From Hermatobates lingyangjiaoensis (Eukaryota; Arthropoda; Insecta; Hemiptera; Hermatobatidae), in the NCBI GenBank assembly GCA_026182355.1, contig JAPFBL010000049.1, forward strand, positions 744,001 through 808,000: DNA of 64,000 nt, given 5' to 3'. Position numbers and translations under genes: made by a program. The notes under the pieces were generated by a model that saw nothing but the letters and a program-made list of their open reading frames with translations, was not told the DNA's origin and searched no databases. This document shows, in pieces, positions 25,815-36,959 of the stretch; position 1 is the stretch's first letter; the number at the start of each line of letters is the position of its first letter.

Positions 25815-27249
25815 CTACAACTCATTTCCATTTGTAATTTTTACTATAAGCTGGAATGTTTGTTTGAACTTCTCTATTTTATTTTGCTTTTGATATTTAT
25901 TAAGTTGTTCTAATCTTATGGTTAGTATTTCAGGAATATTTGGAGAGGAATGGAATGTGTTTTGAACGTGTTGTGTTACAATTAAAATTTTGTTTGTAGA
26001 AAATTTCTTTAATAACATTCAAGAAAGCCTTAATAGAAGCCCAGTAATGAAATACTAGAAGAATGTTTATGTATAAGTTTCCAGTTTATAGATAATAGCT
26101 GCAACATTGCTTTTAGAATCATAATGTTAATATGATCTATTATTGGTTACAATATTGTTATATTTCGATTGATAATTCCAAACTGTTGGACTTTTGTCAC
26201 TAATGGAATTGAGCAATAGAACCGACTGACATTCAAGCCCACAGCAGGAAGAGTTCAACAAAGCAGAATTCCTCTTGTCTACTGTCTTTGAAACATAGGC
26301 TCTAAACTCCAAGAAGTGCTGTCTTTTGAAGTTCGTTAGTGCTACTTTTGTATTCTGTGAATACCCTTGTAATTTTATTTCTTTGCATGACCCTTAGATG
26401 ACACGACACACCAGAACTTTCATCCAATTATAGTCTTTACACAAAATGTTCATTCAACATAAATCAAATAAAATCATTGAAATAGTGAAGTTAAGGATAA
26501 ATTTAAATGTTAAATAATAATTCTTTTAAAATATTATAAATCAACTCTATTCATCTGTATGTTTGCAAAAATTAGAAGTAATAGCACCGTGGAAATTGTT
26601 AATTAAATAAATCAAAAAGTTACCAATTGTTTGGAGCAAAAATAAACAACTCCTAAAAACTCCCACCTTTTCAAACTCATATTTGTCTGATATAAATAAA
26701 TCTAGAATACTTTAAAAATAACATAAATTAAATATGAAATTAAAATAAAAAGTAAATGTATTTTCTATTAAAATAAAAATACCCATTTAAGACAAATCTT
26801 ATTAATAAGAAGTATTAGGAGTTTTCGCAGCACTTCTAAAAGAAATTCTTTAATGAGTAGGGAATGTTCTTTCCAATATATCTTGTGTTAATAACGATTA
26901 AAAGAAGATAAGCTCAATACAATATTAATTGACCTGAAAAAGGTCGTACAATTTTTTACAATAGAATTTTTTTCTTTTAAAAGAAAACTTGTTAATTGCA
27001 AAACTCTCTTATTATAGCATATTTAAGAAAAGTTGACGCAAAATTAATTACAGTATTTTTTTTTAAATTCTTTGTATTATTATAATCATTAGATTTTCTT
27101 GGTTTATTACATTTTTCCTTTACTTTCGCAATAAACTTTTTCAGCTAATGTATGATGTAGAAGTTAATGAAAGTAAAACCAAATATTTTTTACTCCTTAA
27201 TTTTTATCCGCAAGTTGAATAAATAAATAAAACTAAATAATATATCACC
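25815..27249. other. AT-rich non-coding stretch
   Basis: Nothing supported as a gene. The open frames 25815-26018 and 26127-26312 (minus strand) have no recognisable domain. Confidence 0.55.
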
Positions 27250-27487
27250 ATCTAAAAGATTGTTATTTATAGCTAATCTAAACAATTTTAGATTGTTTAA
27301 AATCTAATCTAAACATCTAAAAGATTGTTATTTATAGCTAATCTAAACAATTTTAGATTGTTTAAAATCTAATCTAAACATCTAAAAGATTGTTATTTAT
27401 AGCTAATCTAAACAATTTTAGATTGTTTAAAATCTAATCTAAACATCTAAAAGATTGTTATTTATAGCTAATCTAAACAATTTTCTA
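27250..27487. repeat. 65-bp tandem repeat, three full copies plus a partial copy
   Basis: Units start at 27250, 27315, 27380 and 27445, each beginning atctaaaagattgttattta. The full copies appear identical by eye, and the last copy breaks at about 27485. Each unit contains two overlapping short palindromes: taaacaat with attgttta (5-base spacer), and ttagatt with aatctaa (6-base spacer). The two stems share bases and so cannot form together. Identity across copies implies recent expansion or homogenisation. The true copy number could be larger if the assembly collapsed the array. Confidence 0.9.
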
Positions 27488-30400
27488 ACTGTTATATAAG
27501 TTTTGCGAGCGAAATTCATTATTAGCAAATCAGTTTAACCTTTTTAAATAAATTAATCTGTTTAGGAATATTTGAATGTTTTTTATATAAATACATATTT
27601 TATCAAGAAAATGATGAAATGTAAATTAATGCATACTTGATAAATATTATATCACAAAAATTAAATAATACATGTTTAGTTGCTAATTTATTATACATTT
27701 TTAGAAAAAAGAATGTATACATATATATCAATGTTTTAGTGTAACAAATGTATTCAGCTGCATATTAATCAAAACATGAATGGAACATTGATATATTTTT
27801 ATGTAGAGATTTTCAATGAATCGTTTAACCAATTGCAAATAAGTGTGTACTGTTACATATGTGGTGATAAATATTTAATCTTACTCTAATTCATTATTCT
27901 GGATCTTATGCTTTTCTACAGTAAAAACATGTAATGATTGTCAAATGTTTTTAACTTGAAGAACTGATATCTTGAAAAGTAACTTTGTTTCCTCAAAGGG
28001 TGGATTTGATTCCAAAAATATGAATTTTCATTTATAAAACCTATATATTTTTATCGAAAAAGCATAAAATGATCATGAGGGAAAACAATTAAAATTGCTC
28101 TAAAATATTATAAGTTATGTACGAGTATTTATTAAAGTTTACTTATGAATACTATTCATTATATGAAGGTATTCATAAAAAAGTGTTCACAAATTACTCA
28201 TTGCTTTAAGTATACCCACACATTTACAAGTTATTTAATAAATAAATTTCCGTACGTTTATGAATATATATTTCTCGTTAATGTTGAATATAATGACACG
28301 TTATATAACGAATATTACTTTAATGTTTATTATTTTTGCTTTTTTATGGTTATATGTAACTGAAAACTCATTTATGTTAAAATTCAGCTTGCTTAGCAAA
28401 ACATCTCAACATACACGCACCCATACATACACTCATACAGATACACACTCACTCACACATACACACACCATACTCACAAAGTAGACACACTGGCGCACAC
28501 ATTTATATATATATATATATGTATATATAATATAAGATCCGTGAATCAAAAGATATTAATTTTTCTGCTCCAATGCTATTATATACCAGCAATCCATACA
28601 GTATAATAAATTATAATTTTTTATCATCAGTCGTAATTGATATGGCAAAAAAAATCAAAGTTTATTTAAATATTTATTTCTAGATGATATTATGTGGATT
28701 ATGTGTTATATTTGTAACTCACAAATAAAATACACACAACTTCTGGATTTACTTCATAAGTAAATTGACGAGAAAGAACTTTAAGTTACACTGTCATGAA
28801 TAGTAATTAATATGAATACTTATAATACATAAATAATGAATAAGTGTCAGAAGCAGTGAATCAGGCAAATTGTTAATCTTATTTTAATTACACAAAGTAA
28901 ATCCAAGAAGTCTTTTGTTTGTTACTAGACAATGACCTTAAACTCCATATTGTATTTTATACTCCACATATATTTCAGTTTACTGAAACATTATTAATAA
29001 TAGTATATTTATTAACAAAGAAGAACAAATATATGAGTCAACATTAATATTTAAGACTAAATGAACTTTAACATCATGCTACATATACAAAGTTAACATG
29101 AAACCATGCAAAATATTTCTGAGTAACAAATCATTTATATAGATGGATGGTTAATAATTTCACTTTTTTCAAGGGTTCTTTTTAACGAAAACCTTAAATA
29201 AGACAGTATCTAAACAAATTTTGAGGAAGTATATTTTTTGAACTGTTGTCCTCGTGTTTATGTAACCAGTTAATTTCTTTTGTTTTATGTTATATTGTTC
29301 GATTTTAGATATGCAAGGTACATTCTAATTTCTTTATAGAGTTATTAGGTCGAGTGTTTACTACTAATTAATTACAGTATAGTATTGAAATTGATGTGCA
29401 GCTTACTTTGAGGTTACTTTTCTTTAGTAATATTTTGTTATTAATTTTATACATTAATGTTTTAATCCTCTATACTCAATATTTTCAGTATTTTATCTTT
29501 GCTCGTACTACTACTTTAAAGGACTCAGTTTAGAAAACTCTTGTTTATTTGAATGTGTTTAATTCACAAATAAATAGATAATGCAATAATTTATGTCAAT
29601 CACCATTACGAGCAGTTATTTATTGTACATATAATTACACTTAAGGTAACATTCTTCTTAGACTTGTACAATAACCTGTCATAATTAAATTCGTAGATAT
29701 TCATGGATTCTTCTAAATTCTTCAAATAAAAACTTCATTAGAAGTTATAAAAATATAAACCTGAAATAAAAAGAACTCAAATTTTACTTTAGTAAGATTT
29801 AAAAAAAAATTTGGCTATATGTTACTATATGTTTTAATCGTTTTAAATACAAATATAAAAATGACACTTAATTAATAAATTTATTAATTAATAAACTATT
29901 AATTATTATAAATAAATTTTAATTAATATATTAGATATGAATATTAATATAATGACATAATAAATATAAATAATAGAATAAATAAACATAATAATAAATA
30001 ATTTTAATAATATAGATATTTATGTTATGATTTTACGCGTAAAAAGTAATGAATGTATAATTCATAAAATCCAAAGAATATTTCAGCTAGAAACTGAGCT
30101 TACAAAGAGAGCAAAAAATTAATTTTTATTGAATTCTAAATGCAGTTGATGTTTGCCAGTATATTATAGAACAATCTCATTTCATGTATGATTTGAAGAA
30201 ATCATTAATATCCATAAATAAAAAAATTACTATATTTCAGCTAATTGAAATTTATGCGTGAAATAGATTGACTATCATCAGGCTCAATAGTATGACTTAT
30301 CTCACAACTAAACAATATAACAAGAATATAATGATGCTTATTTACATGTACCTTGCAAATTTTGTGCTGAAAAAAAATAATCTTTAAACTTAGCTATACA

Positions 30401-31365
30401 CAGTGTTAACTACTATAATTAAACTTATCGAAAAACAGTTAAATACTGTGTTCTTTTGGCTCCAAATTTATCACGTAGAAAGTTATTCAGGTCACGTGCT
30501 TTTATATTTCATGAATTAAATAATTAAAAAACTAATAATCGCAAAATACAATGATACATAACTTTATAACAGTACGTCTTAAAATTATGGTTCATAATAT
30601 ACTTTTTTTCATTATTTTTAGAAGCAATTTTTAGCTATTGAAATATTTTTGTATTAAAAAGAATATCAAATATAATAGAAATATTTATCCGTAAAAACTT
30701 CAATAATATTACTTTTACATATTCTATCGACAGTGATGAAAAGGTTATTTAAGTCGGGTGCTTTACCGGGAAATACAAGCATAGTCTGTTACCCACATAG
30801 CCTAACACCTTATCTATCATAGACAGATAACATAACTTAAAAAATAGTAAACTGTACAACAGTTCAGGTCTTGCTTTACACTCGAGAAAGTATTTATAAA
30901 AATAATTAATGTTTAACGTTTATGGAGAAAGGGTTACAACTAACAGTCTAGAGTCATTGTTTTATTAAAAAAAAAACACTTAAAAAGTTTAGAATTGAAA
31001 ATAGGAGAGAACCTCTAGGAGGGCAGTTTTTAATTTTTCACTCACACAACAACAAATAAATGAAGGGAAACTATTTCTGTGATTTCTCTTGCACCGTTCA
31101 GATTAGTTAGTAATATTCCTTATTTAAATTTTATGCAGTTTGTTACTATATGATATTTAATATTTTCTGAAAATTTAATGAACGTTCACACATGAAATAC
31201 TTTATAACAACAGCTCTTTACTTTATCAAAATCACGTCTTCCAATTCAGGCCACATGAGCTGTTGAGACTACGAAATAATTACCTGAATAAGAAAGATAC
31301 GTGAAAGAGACAGGTTCATTTCATAAAATATTTGTTTATTGTAATTAACAATTTTCACAACATAT
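27488..31365. other. AT-rich non-coding stretch
   Basis: No gene is supported. Contains a CA-rich tract (28394-28500), a short (TA)n tract at about 28504-28521, and very AT-rich simple sequence at about 29865-30010. At 30290-30250 on the minus strand a phrase cctgatgatagtcaatc weakly resembles PLE tails. Confidence 0.55.
28394..28500. repeat. imperfect CA-rich microsatellite
   Basis: Interrupted (CA)n with cata, cact and cgca variants. Open frames across it are artefacts of the repeat (THTH peptides). Confidence 0.85.
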
Positions 31366-31371
31366 ATATAT

Positions 31372-31911
31372 ATGATTCGTTACAATGGTGACCACCACCA
31401 GGTCAACAGTGCAGAACTTTCCACCTTCAACCAGCCATCATTTAATAGCAGTAGGAACAAGCGACTGAAGAGGAAATGTAAACAGAACAGACAGAAGAGG
31501 AAACATAACGAAACCAATAACTCGAAGGGGTCTCCATGTGAAGAAGTTAGAGTCAAGTATCAACATCTTTTAGTCACTGTGCAACTTATACCCCCGTTGA
31601 CATGAAGACAAAGGCTACTTTTCCTAGAAGACAAACGAGAGCATCAATTAATATAAAATCAATATCCTTAGCAGACAATAGAGAAAACCAACACCCAACC
31701 ACCACAAAAATCAGAAATAGAAAGGGAACAGGAGTTCACTGCAAAGTGAGGCTCATGTTTTCTGCCAATAATCTTGTATCACAGGGGGACTATGTAACCT
31801 CCATACCCATTCGCGGAATAACGGAGGCTTCGCTGGGCAGCGGGTAACTGGGACCGCATACATGGACCTACAAACTCTACTCTCCTATTGGTCATCATTG
31901 TAACGAATCAT
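31372..31911. mobile_element. 540-bp element with 21-bp inverted ends, class uncertain
   Basis: The left end atgattcgttacaatggtga at 31372 is repeated inverted at 31891-31911, 20 of 21 bases matching. The interior is markedly less AT-rich than the flanks. It holds two open frames in tandem overlapping by four bases (atga): 31372-31605 (77 codons, basic middle with RNKRLKRKCKQNRQKRKH) and 31602-31847 (81 codons, also basic). Part of the left end and all of the right end recur in one piece at 8013-8140. Alternatives: a non-autonomous DNA element with terminal inverted repeats, or an inverted fragment of a Gypsy-type leader and gag, since ttacaatggtgacc resembles an LTR/primer-binding junction. 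No transposase or pol motif is visible. Whether the frames are real genes is unknown. Confidence 0.5.
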
Positions 31912-31936
31912 ATTCCTTTCCCCAACTCATAGAAAA

Positions 31937-31937
<1 letters not shown>

Positions 31938-31984
<47 letters not shown>
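31938..31984. repeat. (TA)n microsatellite
   Basis: An uninterrupted TA tract immediately left of the palindromic PLE-derived cluster. Confidence 0.95.
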
Positions 31985-31988
<4 letters not shown>

Positions 31989-32034
31989 TTGGTAGTATAT
32001 ATTAGTCATATAAAACATATAAATATATATATAT

Positions 32035-32502
32035 TGGTATAAATAGGCAGCAGATCCTCTTTTAAATAGGTATCATTAAAATTAACCGCAGTCTCGGCAT
32101 TCACGATCTTAAGACTGAGAGATTCGATCCTACCAAGTAACCTCCTGCTAACAGGGTTCAACTGGAAAAGGAGTTGGCCAAGTGACATGTTAAATTAAAA
32201 TCTTTTAATTTATTCTTTTTTCTCTATTAGTCCAGTTATACCGTTGACCTTTAAACTCTTTTATTCTAACCGCTTGTTTCTTGTTCATTATTGACCTTTG
32301 ACCTTCTCTTTATATTAACCTGTACTATCCTTTTAATCTATTTATAGTAATGAGTAAGCATGAGTCATCGATTTTAATTTAACATGTCACTTGGCCAACT
32401 CCTTTTTCAGTTGAACCCTGTTAGCAGGAGGTTAGTTCGTAGGATCGAATCTCTCAGTCTTAAGATCGTGAATGCCGAGACTGCGGTTAATTTTAATGAT
32501 AC
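32035..32502. mobile_element. PLE-derived palindrome carrying an N-terminal coding segment (unit E1)
   Basis: The left arm 32070-32202 and right arm 32370-32501 are inverted copies, about 97% alike by eye, around a spacer of about 167 bp. Each arm encodes the same ATG-initiated peptide on opposite strands: MSLGQLLFQLNPVSRR, then RIESLSLKIVNAETAVNFND. The minus-strand copy starts at 32188, the plus-strand copy at 32384. The minus-strand copy continues to LKEDLLPIYTNIYI, where the codons run into TA-rich sequence. The same KExLLPxYTNIYI ending occurs in unit E2 at 53.6 kb. A leucine-rich N-terminus leading to LLPKxxNI is consistent with the region before the RT of Penelope-like elements, but there is no RT here, so that assignment is inferred. 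Recent origin is suggested by the high arm identity. Confidence 0.6.
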
Positions 32503-32506
32503 ATAT

Positions 32507-32645
32507 AGCTCAAAAACGAAGAAAAGCAACACACAGAGAGACACACTTACAAACTCAAATTTTCGGATGATCCGTCTTCAGGAGAAAATTTGAGTTTGTA
32601 TGTGTGTCTTTTTCTCTATGTGTTACTTTTCTTCGTTTTTGAGCT
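32507..32645. mobile_element. PLE-tail palindrome with hammerhead-like core (unit B3)
   Basis: The left arm 32507-32564 (agctcaaaaacgaagaaaag onward) pairs with the right arm 32583-32645 over about 58 bp. The minus strand across the centre reads ctgaagacggatcatccgaaa, the same layout as the PLE tails at 48226 and 49315. It abuts unit E1 directly, so E1 plus B3 may be one composite insertion resembling a PLE pseudo-LTR. Confidence 0.65.
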
Positions 32646-32705
32646 AATTTGCGTCCAGTTTGGATCGTTTTTTTCGAATTTTGATTGATATATATATATA
32701 TATAA

Positions 32706-32845
32706 TGATTTCATATAAACACGTGAAATAACAATCAATGATGAAACCACAATATGAAATGGGAAACTAACATTAAGATCATTCAACCGCTTGTTACGGT
32801 TGAAAGATCTTCGCTTTGTTTTCCATTTCATATTGTGGTTTGATA
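32706..32845. mobile_element. palindromic family A, copy A1
   Basis: The outer left part gatttcatataaacacgtga continues to caatcaatgatgaaaccaca. The arm at 32738-32787 pairs with 32799-32844 (ending cattgtggtttga-like sequence), with loop gcttgttac. TA tracts lie on both sides (about 32688-32703 and 32850-32863). This copy lacks the gtcttcgtcagagtc block present in A2-A6, so it is an internally shortened member. Confidence 0.8.
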
Positions 32846-32863
32846 ATTTATATATATATATAT

Positions 32864-35235
32864 AATTAGTACCTACAAAACCATGATATAGATTTCTCTG
32901 GTGTGATTGTCATTTCATTACTATTCTTAGAATATTTAATATGAATCTGAAATTTTGCAACAATTGATATTTGTCACATTTGAAACCCTTTAATTAATGT
33001 ACGAGTATGTATTAGGTTAAAATTAATATATGAATTAAGATCAGGTGGTTTTACTGAATAAAATTGTCAAAATCAATTTTTTTTATGTTTTGGTAAACGT
33101 GCAAGAATATACTCTAACTCTAGCAAGTAGTATATATACTATACTAGTATACTGTACTTGTAAATGTATGATACATTGCTCATTGTTATAGAAATTATTA
33201 TTAAAATCGCTAAAAGGATTAGTGAAAAAGAAATTGTACAATTGTGAGCTTTTTATAAATGCTTTTCTCTTATTTTCTTTTTCAGTATTTGTACTAAACT
33301 GTTTTAAAGTTAGCATCATGTAGAGTTGTCAGTTATGAAAAAAAAAATAATTACATGAAGAATAAAATGATTTATAAAATAAATGAAAAAAATCATGAAT
33401 CAATAAACAAATGTTCATGTTTATATATCTAAATGGCATACTTCAACAATACAGGAGTTCTGAATCTATGAACAGGAAAAATATACATGGGAGAAAAGTT
33501 ATATAGGAGAATACTGGAAAAGAACCATGAACTTTTCATTCAACGTTATGCTATAATAAAACGTTTTATGAAGGAAACTTTGACTTAGCAATTAATTAAA
33601 AAGTTGTAATTATATTTAGGTCATATTTAAGTTTCTGTTGATTCCAGAACTTAAGGTCAAGCTTGGCACTGATATTAATTTTATTAGAATGGACTTGCAC
33701 TGATTTTTTTTTTTGGTTAGATAATATTGTTGAGCATGATTTATGTAAATATTTGAGTAGTTCTTGAGTTTTAGTTGACTTTTATATCTATAGTCTGTGA
33801 TTCCCATAAAAATTATGCTTAAGGGTCAAAAGTTTAGGAAACTGTTTGGGAACAGAACTATAGAATTATTAGCTTTGGTAGAATAATAAGGCAGTAAAGT
33901 AACCTGACGTCCATCACTCAACAAGTGTTCATGGTTCGAAATGAACAAAGTTTTGTTCAATTGTTCTAAAGGTCTGTTTATTTAGTTACTTTTAACACAA
34001 TTTATTTTTCAAGTGATAGTTATTTGCACTGCCAGTTACTGCTACGGTTATTAATTTCAGGTTAAGATTATTGGCCGGAATTTATTCTTTTTAATAAATT
34101 TAATTTTACTCTTTTCCTCAAAATGCGTTTATTTATGGTAAAATGAATGATTTAGTTGTTATCGTTACATTCGTGTTTTAGACTTGTTAATCTGTAAGCT
34201 TTATGGCTTCACTGGAAATAAAAATTATGATTCCTATAAGTGAATTCGCTAAGGCAATACCACAAACATTTTTAAGAAAAAAAAGTCTAATATTACCATG
34301 GTGTAACGACTAGACTACATGTATGCGAGGTAAGTTTCATTATCTCTGCAATAACTCTGGGATAACAACGGAACTAAACTGAGACATTGGAATATTTTAT
34401 TTCCCATAGTCATGGCTTTATTCACACCGTCAAGCTTTAATTCATGTTTTAATGCATTTTATAACTGTTTATAAATATTAAAATAAATTCCAACTGAAAT
34501 AAGTATATAAGTAACAACATTTTTTTTTAGCTTAAATGTTATTTATTATATAGTTTAGTGGTATATTGACATTAATCCTTACTCCAGATTCACATAATAA
34601 TTTTAATTCATTGAACTACTAACATAATTTCAAAGGACCATTGATTTGTTTGTATAGCTTGTTTGGTCAATTACTCTTGGGTATTTATGACAACATATAC
34701 ACTACCTTAATTCTTTAATATAAAATATTACAAAAAAGCAAACATTAAGCAATATCTGTTTTTAATGCAGAACTTATTCAAACAACTAGGACTATTTACC
34801 TGCATACACATTGTCATGGGACTGTATTGTTTTATATTGAATCTTAACACTATATTAAAGGACATAAGATCTTATCTGAGTCAGTTTTTTGTGAACAAAT
34901 GCATTCAGACCATTTAATATAAACTTCTAATCTAAGATGGAATACATATTTTTATTTATAACAGTTTGAGTCAAATGCATAAATAGTAAACAGCGTGCTG
35001 GGAGAAACTATGTGAATGTTTCCCTGCATTATCGAAGTCATGGTTAGGTGTTACAAGCTACAGGTCTCTTACTACTAAGTAATTATGCTACTTTACGTGA
35101 AAAGGTTAGTAAGTACTGTCAAGTAGACCACTTTTGCAATCGTATGGTTTTCAAAGTCACGCGGTTTAATGGTTTGTTCTGCGTTGCGTTTGATGCAGAC
35201 AGTGTCCAAGAAAACAAGTAACGTTCTATAAGAGT
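32864..35235. other. AT-rich non-coding stretch
   Basis: No gene, RNA or repeat family I can support. Confidence 0.6.
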
Positions 35236-35239
35236 TTAA

Positions 35240-35715
35240 GCGGAGTAAGAAATGTTGACATTTGGATTAAGGGCTATGGTAAAAAGATTTAGGTGTATAG
35301 ATAAGTTATGCCTTCATTGTAATTCGAGTGATGTAGTGATCGACAGACTGCCATCTCAAATCATGTTGGTATCAACCTTTCCGTCCTGTCAAAGAACCCT
35401 TGCTATAAGGCAAGCATATTTTTTCCGGACAATTTGTATGCAGGTTTGTACATCGTCACAGCACTGAACAGACCGAACAACTATAGTCCATAGTTAAGAA
35501 TGATCACCTTGTAGAATATAGCCTTCGCTTCACATGCAGTATTGTTGCGTTGGAGAATTGAATGCAGATTGTATAAAGAGTAAACTCATACTTTAAATTT
35601 ACGGTATAGGTACCGTTTTACACGTTAATCTGGATTCTAATGTTACACATCAATATTTAAATTGGTTTTCTTTTGGAAGGACCTGGTCACCAATGAAGAC
35701 TGTATGAGAAATGTT
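35240..35715 (-). pseudogene. Jockey-like LINE 3' fragment, heavily decayed
   Basis: On the minus strand, VFIGDQVLPKENQFKY near 35700-35650 and CDDVQTCIQIVRKKYACLIA near 35460-35400 match, respectively, the RT C-terminus and the CIQIVQNKCARLIA peptide of the copy at 25.6 kb. Several stops and frameshifts intervene. It is an older member of the same or a close family. Confidence 0.7.
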
Positions 35716-36769
35716 ATGATACTTGTAAATAATCTGACTTATTCTATTATTTTACTTATAAATTATTCAAAAAATATTCCAAGTTAAAAAAGATCGTAAT
35801 GAATATATAACAAAACATTAATAAACTAACAAATAATCAGCAAATATCAATTTATTCAATTTACCTTATATGTACACAATTTTAAAAGTGTATAAGAAAT
35901 AGTTTTTTGCTCACTTCAAAAAAAAGGATTAAAATCTTAAAAAGACAAACAGATATATTATAACATAGATATATTTTGAAGCTTTACGTAAATAAATTAA
36001 AAACTTGGATAAAATTTGAGAATGGGAATAACAATTTTGCATTAGAGAAATTATGTTGGTACTTTTTTTAAATACAATTAAATACTTTGTTAGCTTAGTT
36101 TAAGCCGGATCAGGCTTTGAATCTCTAGTTATTTGAATACTTCTTTTCGTTTTCTTCGTTAGCCTATAAAGTATGCTTCATTTCAATATTGGAAGATTAG
36201 TAACTGGGCTCATTTTAGTCTTTATTTGTCATTTTTATTTATTTTTTTTAAGACTTAAAATGTTTAGATGCAGTTACGTATTTAACTTAATTCAACAGAT
36301 CCTTTGAACCAATTTATTATACAAACGGAATTTCTTTGCAATGTATTCAGTTGCATTAATGATATTCTACATGAACGTGCATATGTCTAATAATACAGCT
36401 TATAGTATAATAACTGAATGCTTATGTTTATATTGTATATGGTTGAAAAATTTGCTTTTCCAATGAAGTGATATTGGATACCCGCCACGGTTTACACGCG
36501 GTGTGGCAGTTCTAGCTTATACACTTCCTTAGTTCATGCAAAATTATGGTGTCTACTGATTGATGCTTCCTCAGACTAGTTTATCATAAATAAAATAAAA
36601 GCCTCTTTACAGAAATGTTGTATGCAGACAAAGTGTTCTGAATACATGGTGTGCTTCTCCAGGTTATATCTGAAATATAAATAAACCAAGAGGCACAAAG
36701 AAATGAGTGAATTAAAAATATATACATAAGTGATATGCAGAGTAAAAAAATTACATACGAACTGTGCAA

Positions 36770-36955
36770 GGGATGAAAAAGACTGATTTGAATGTGTTGG
36801 TTGAACTGAACTGACTACGAGTGTGTGGGTTTGGGCGGTGGACGGGAGTGGGGCTGAAGGAATGAACGGGGTATAGGAAAAAAGCAGGAGCAGTGGAGAT
36901 TAAGGCACTTAGGCCTTCTAACCTGAGCCTGAAAATATAAACATGAAATGTCAAA
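36770..36955. other. GC-richer segment of unknown origin
   Basis: This segment (ggtttgggcggtggacggga, then aggcacttaggccttctaac) is clearly richer in G and C than its flanks. One minus-strand frame is open over 36954-36751 and proline-rich (RLRLEGLSALISTAPAFFLY and onward). It could be a LINE ORF1 or leader relic. I cannot assign it. Confidence 0.35.
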
Positions 36956-36959
36956 ACAT

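Noticed and set aside
28260..28484. Open frame ending in THTHTH
   Set aside because: It reads through the CA-rich microsatellite. No domain or splice context.
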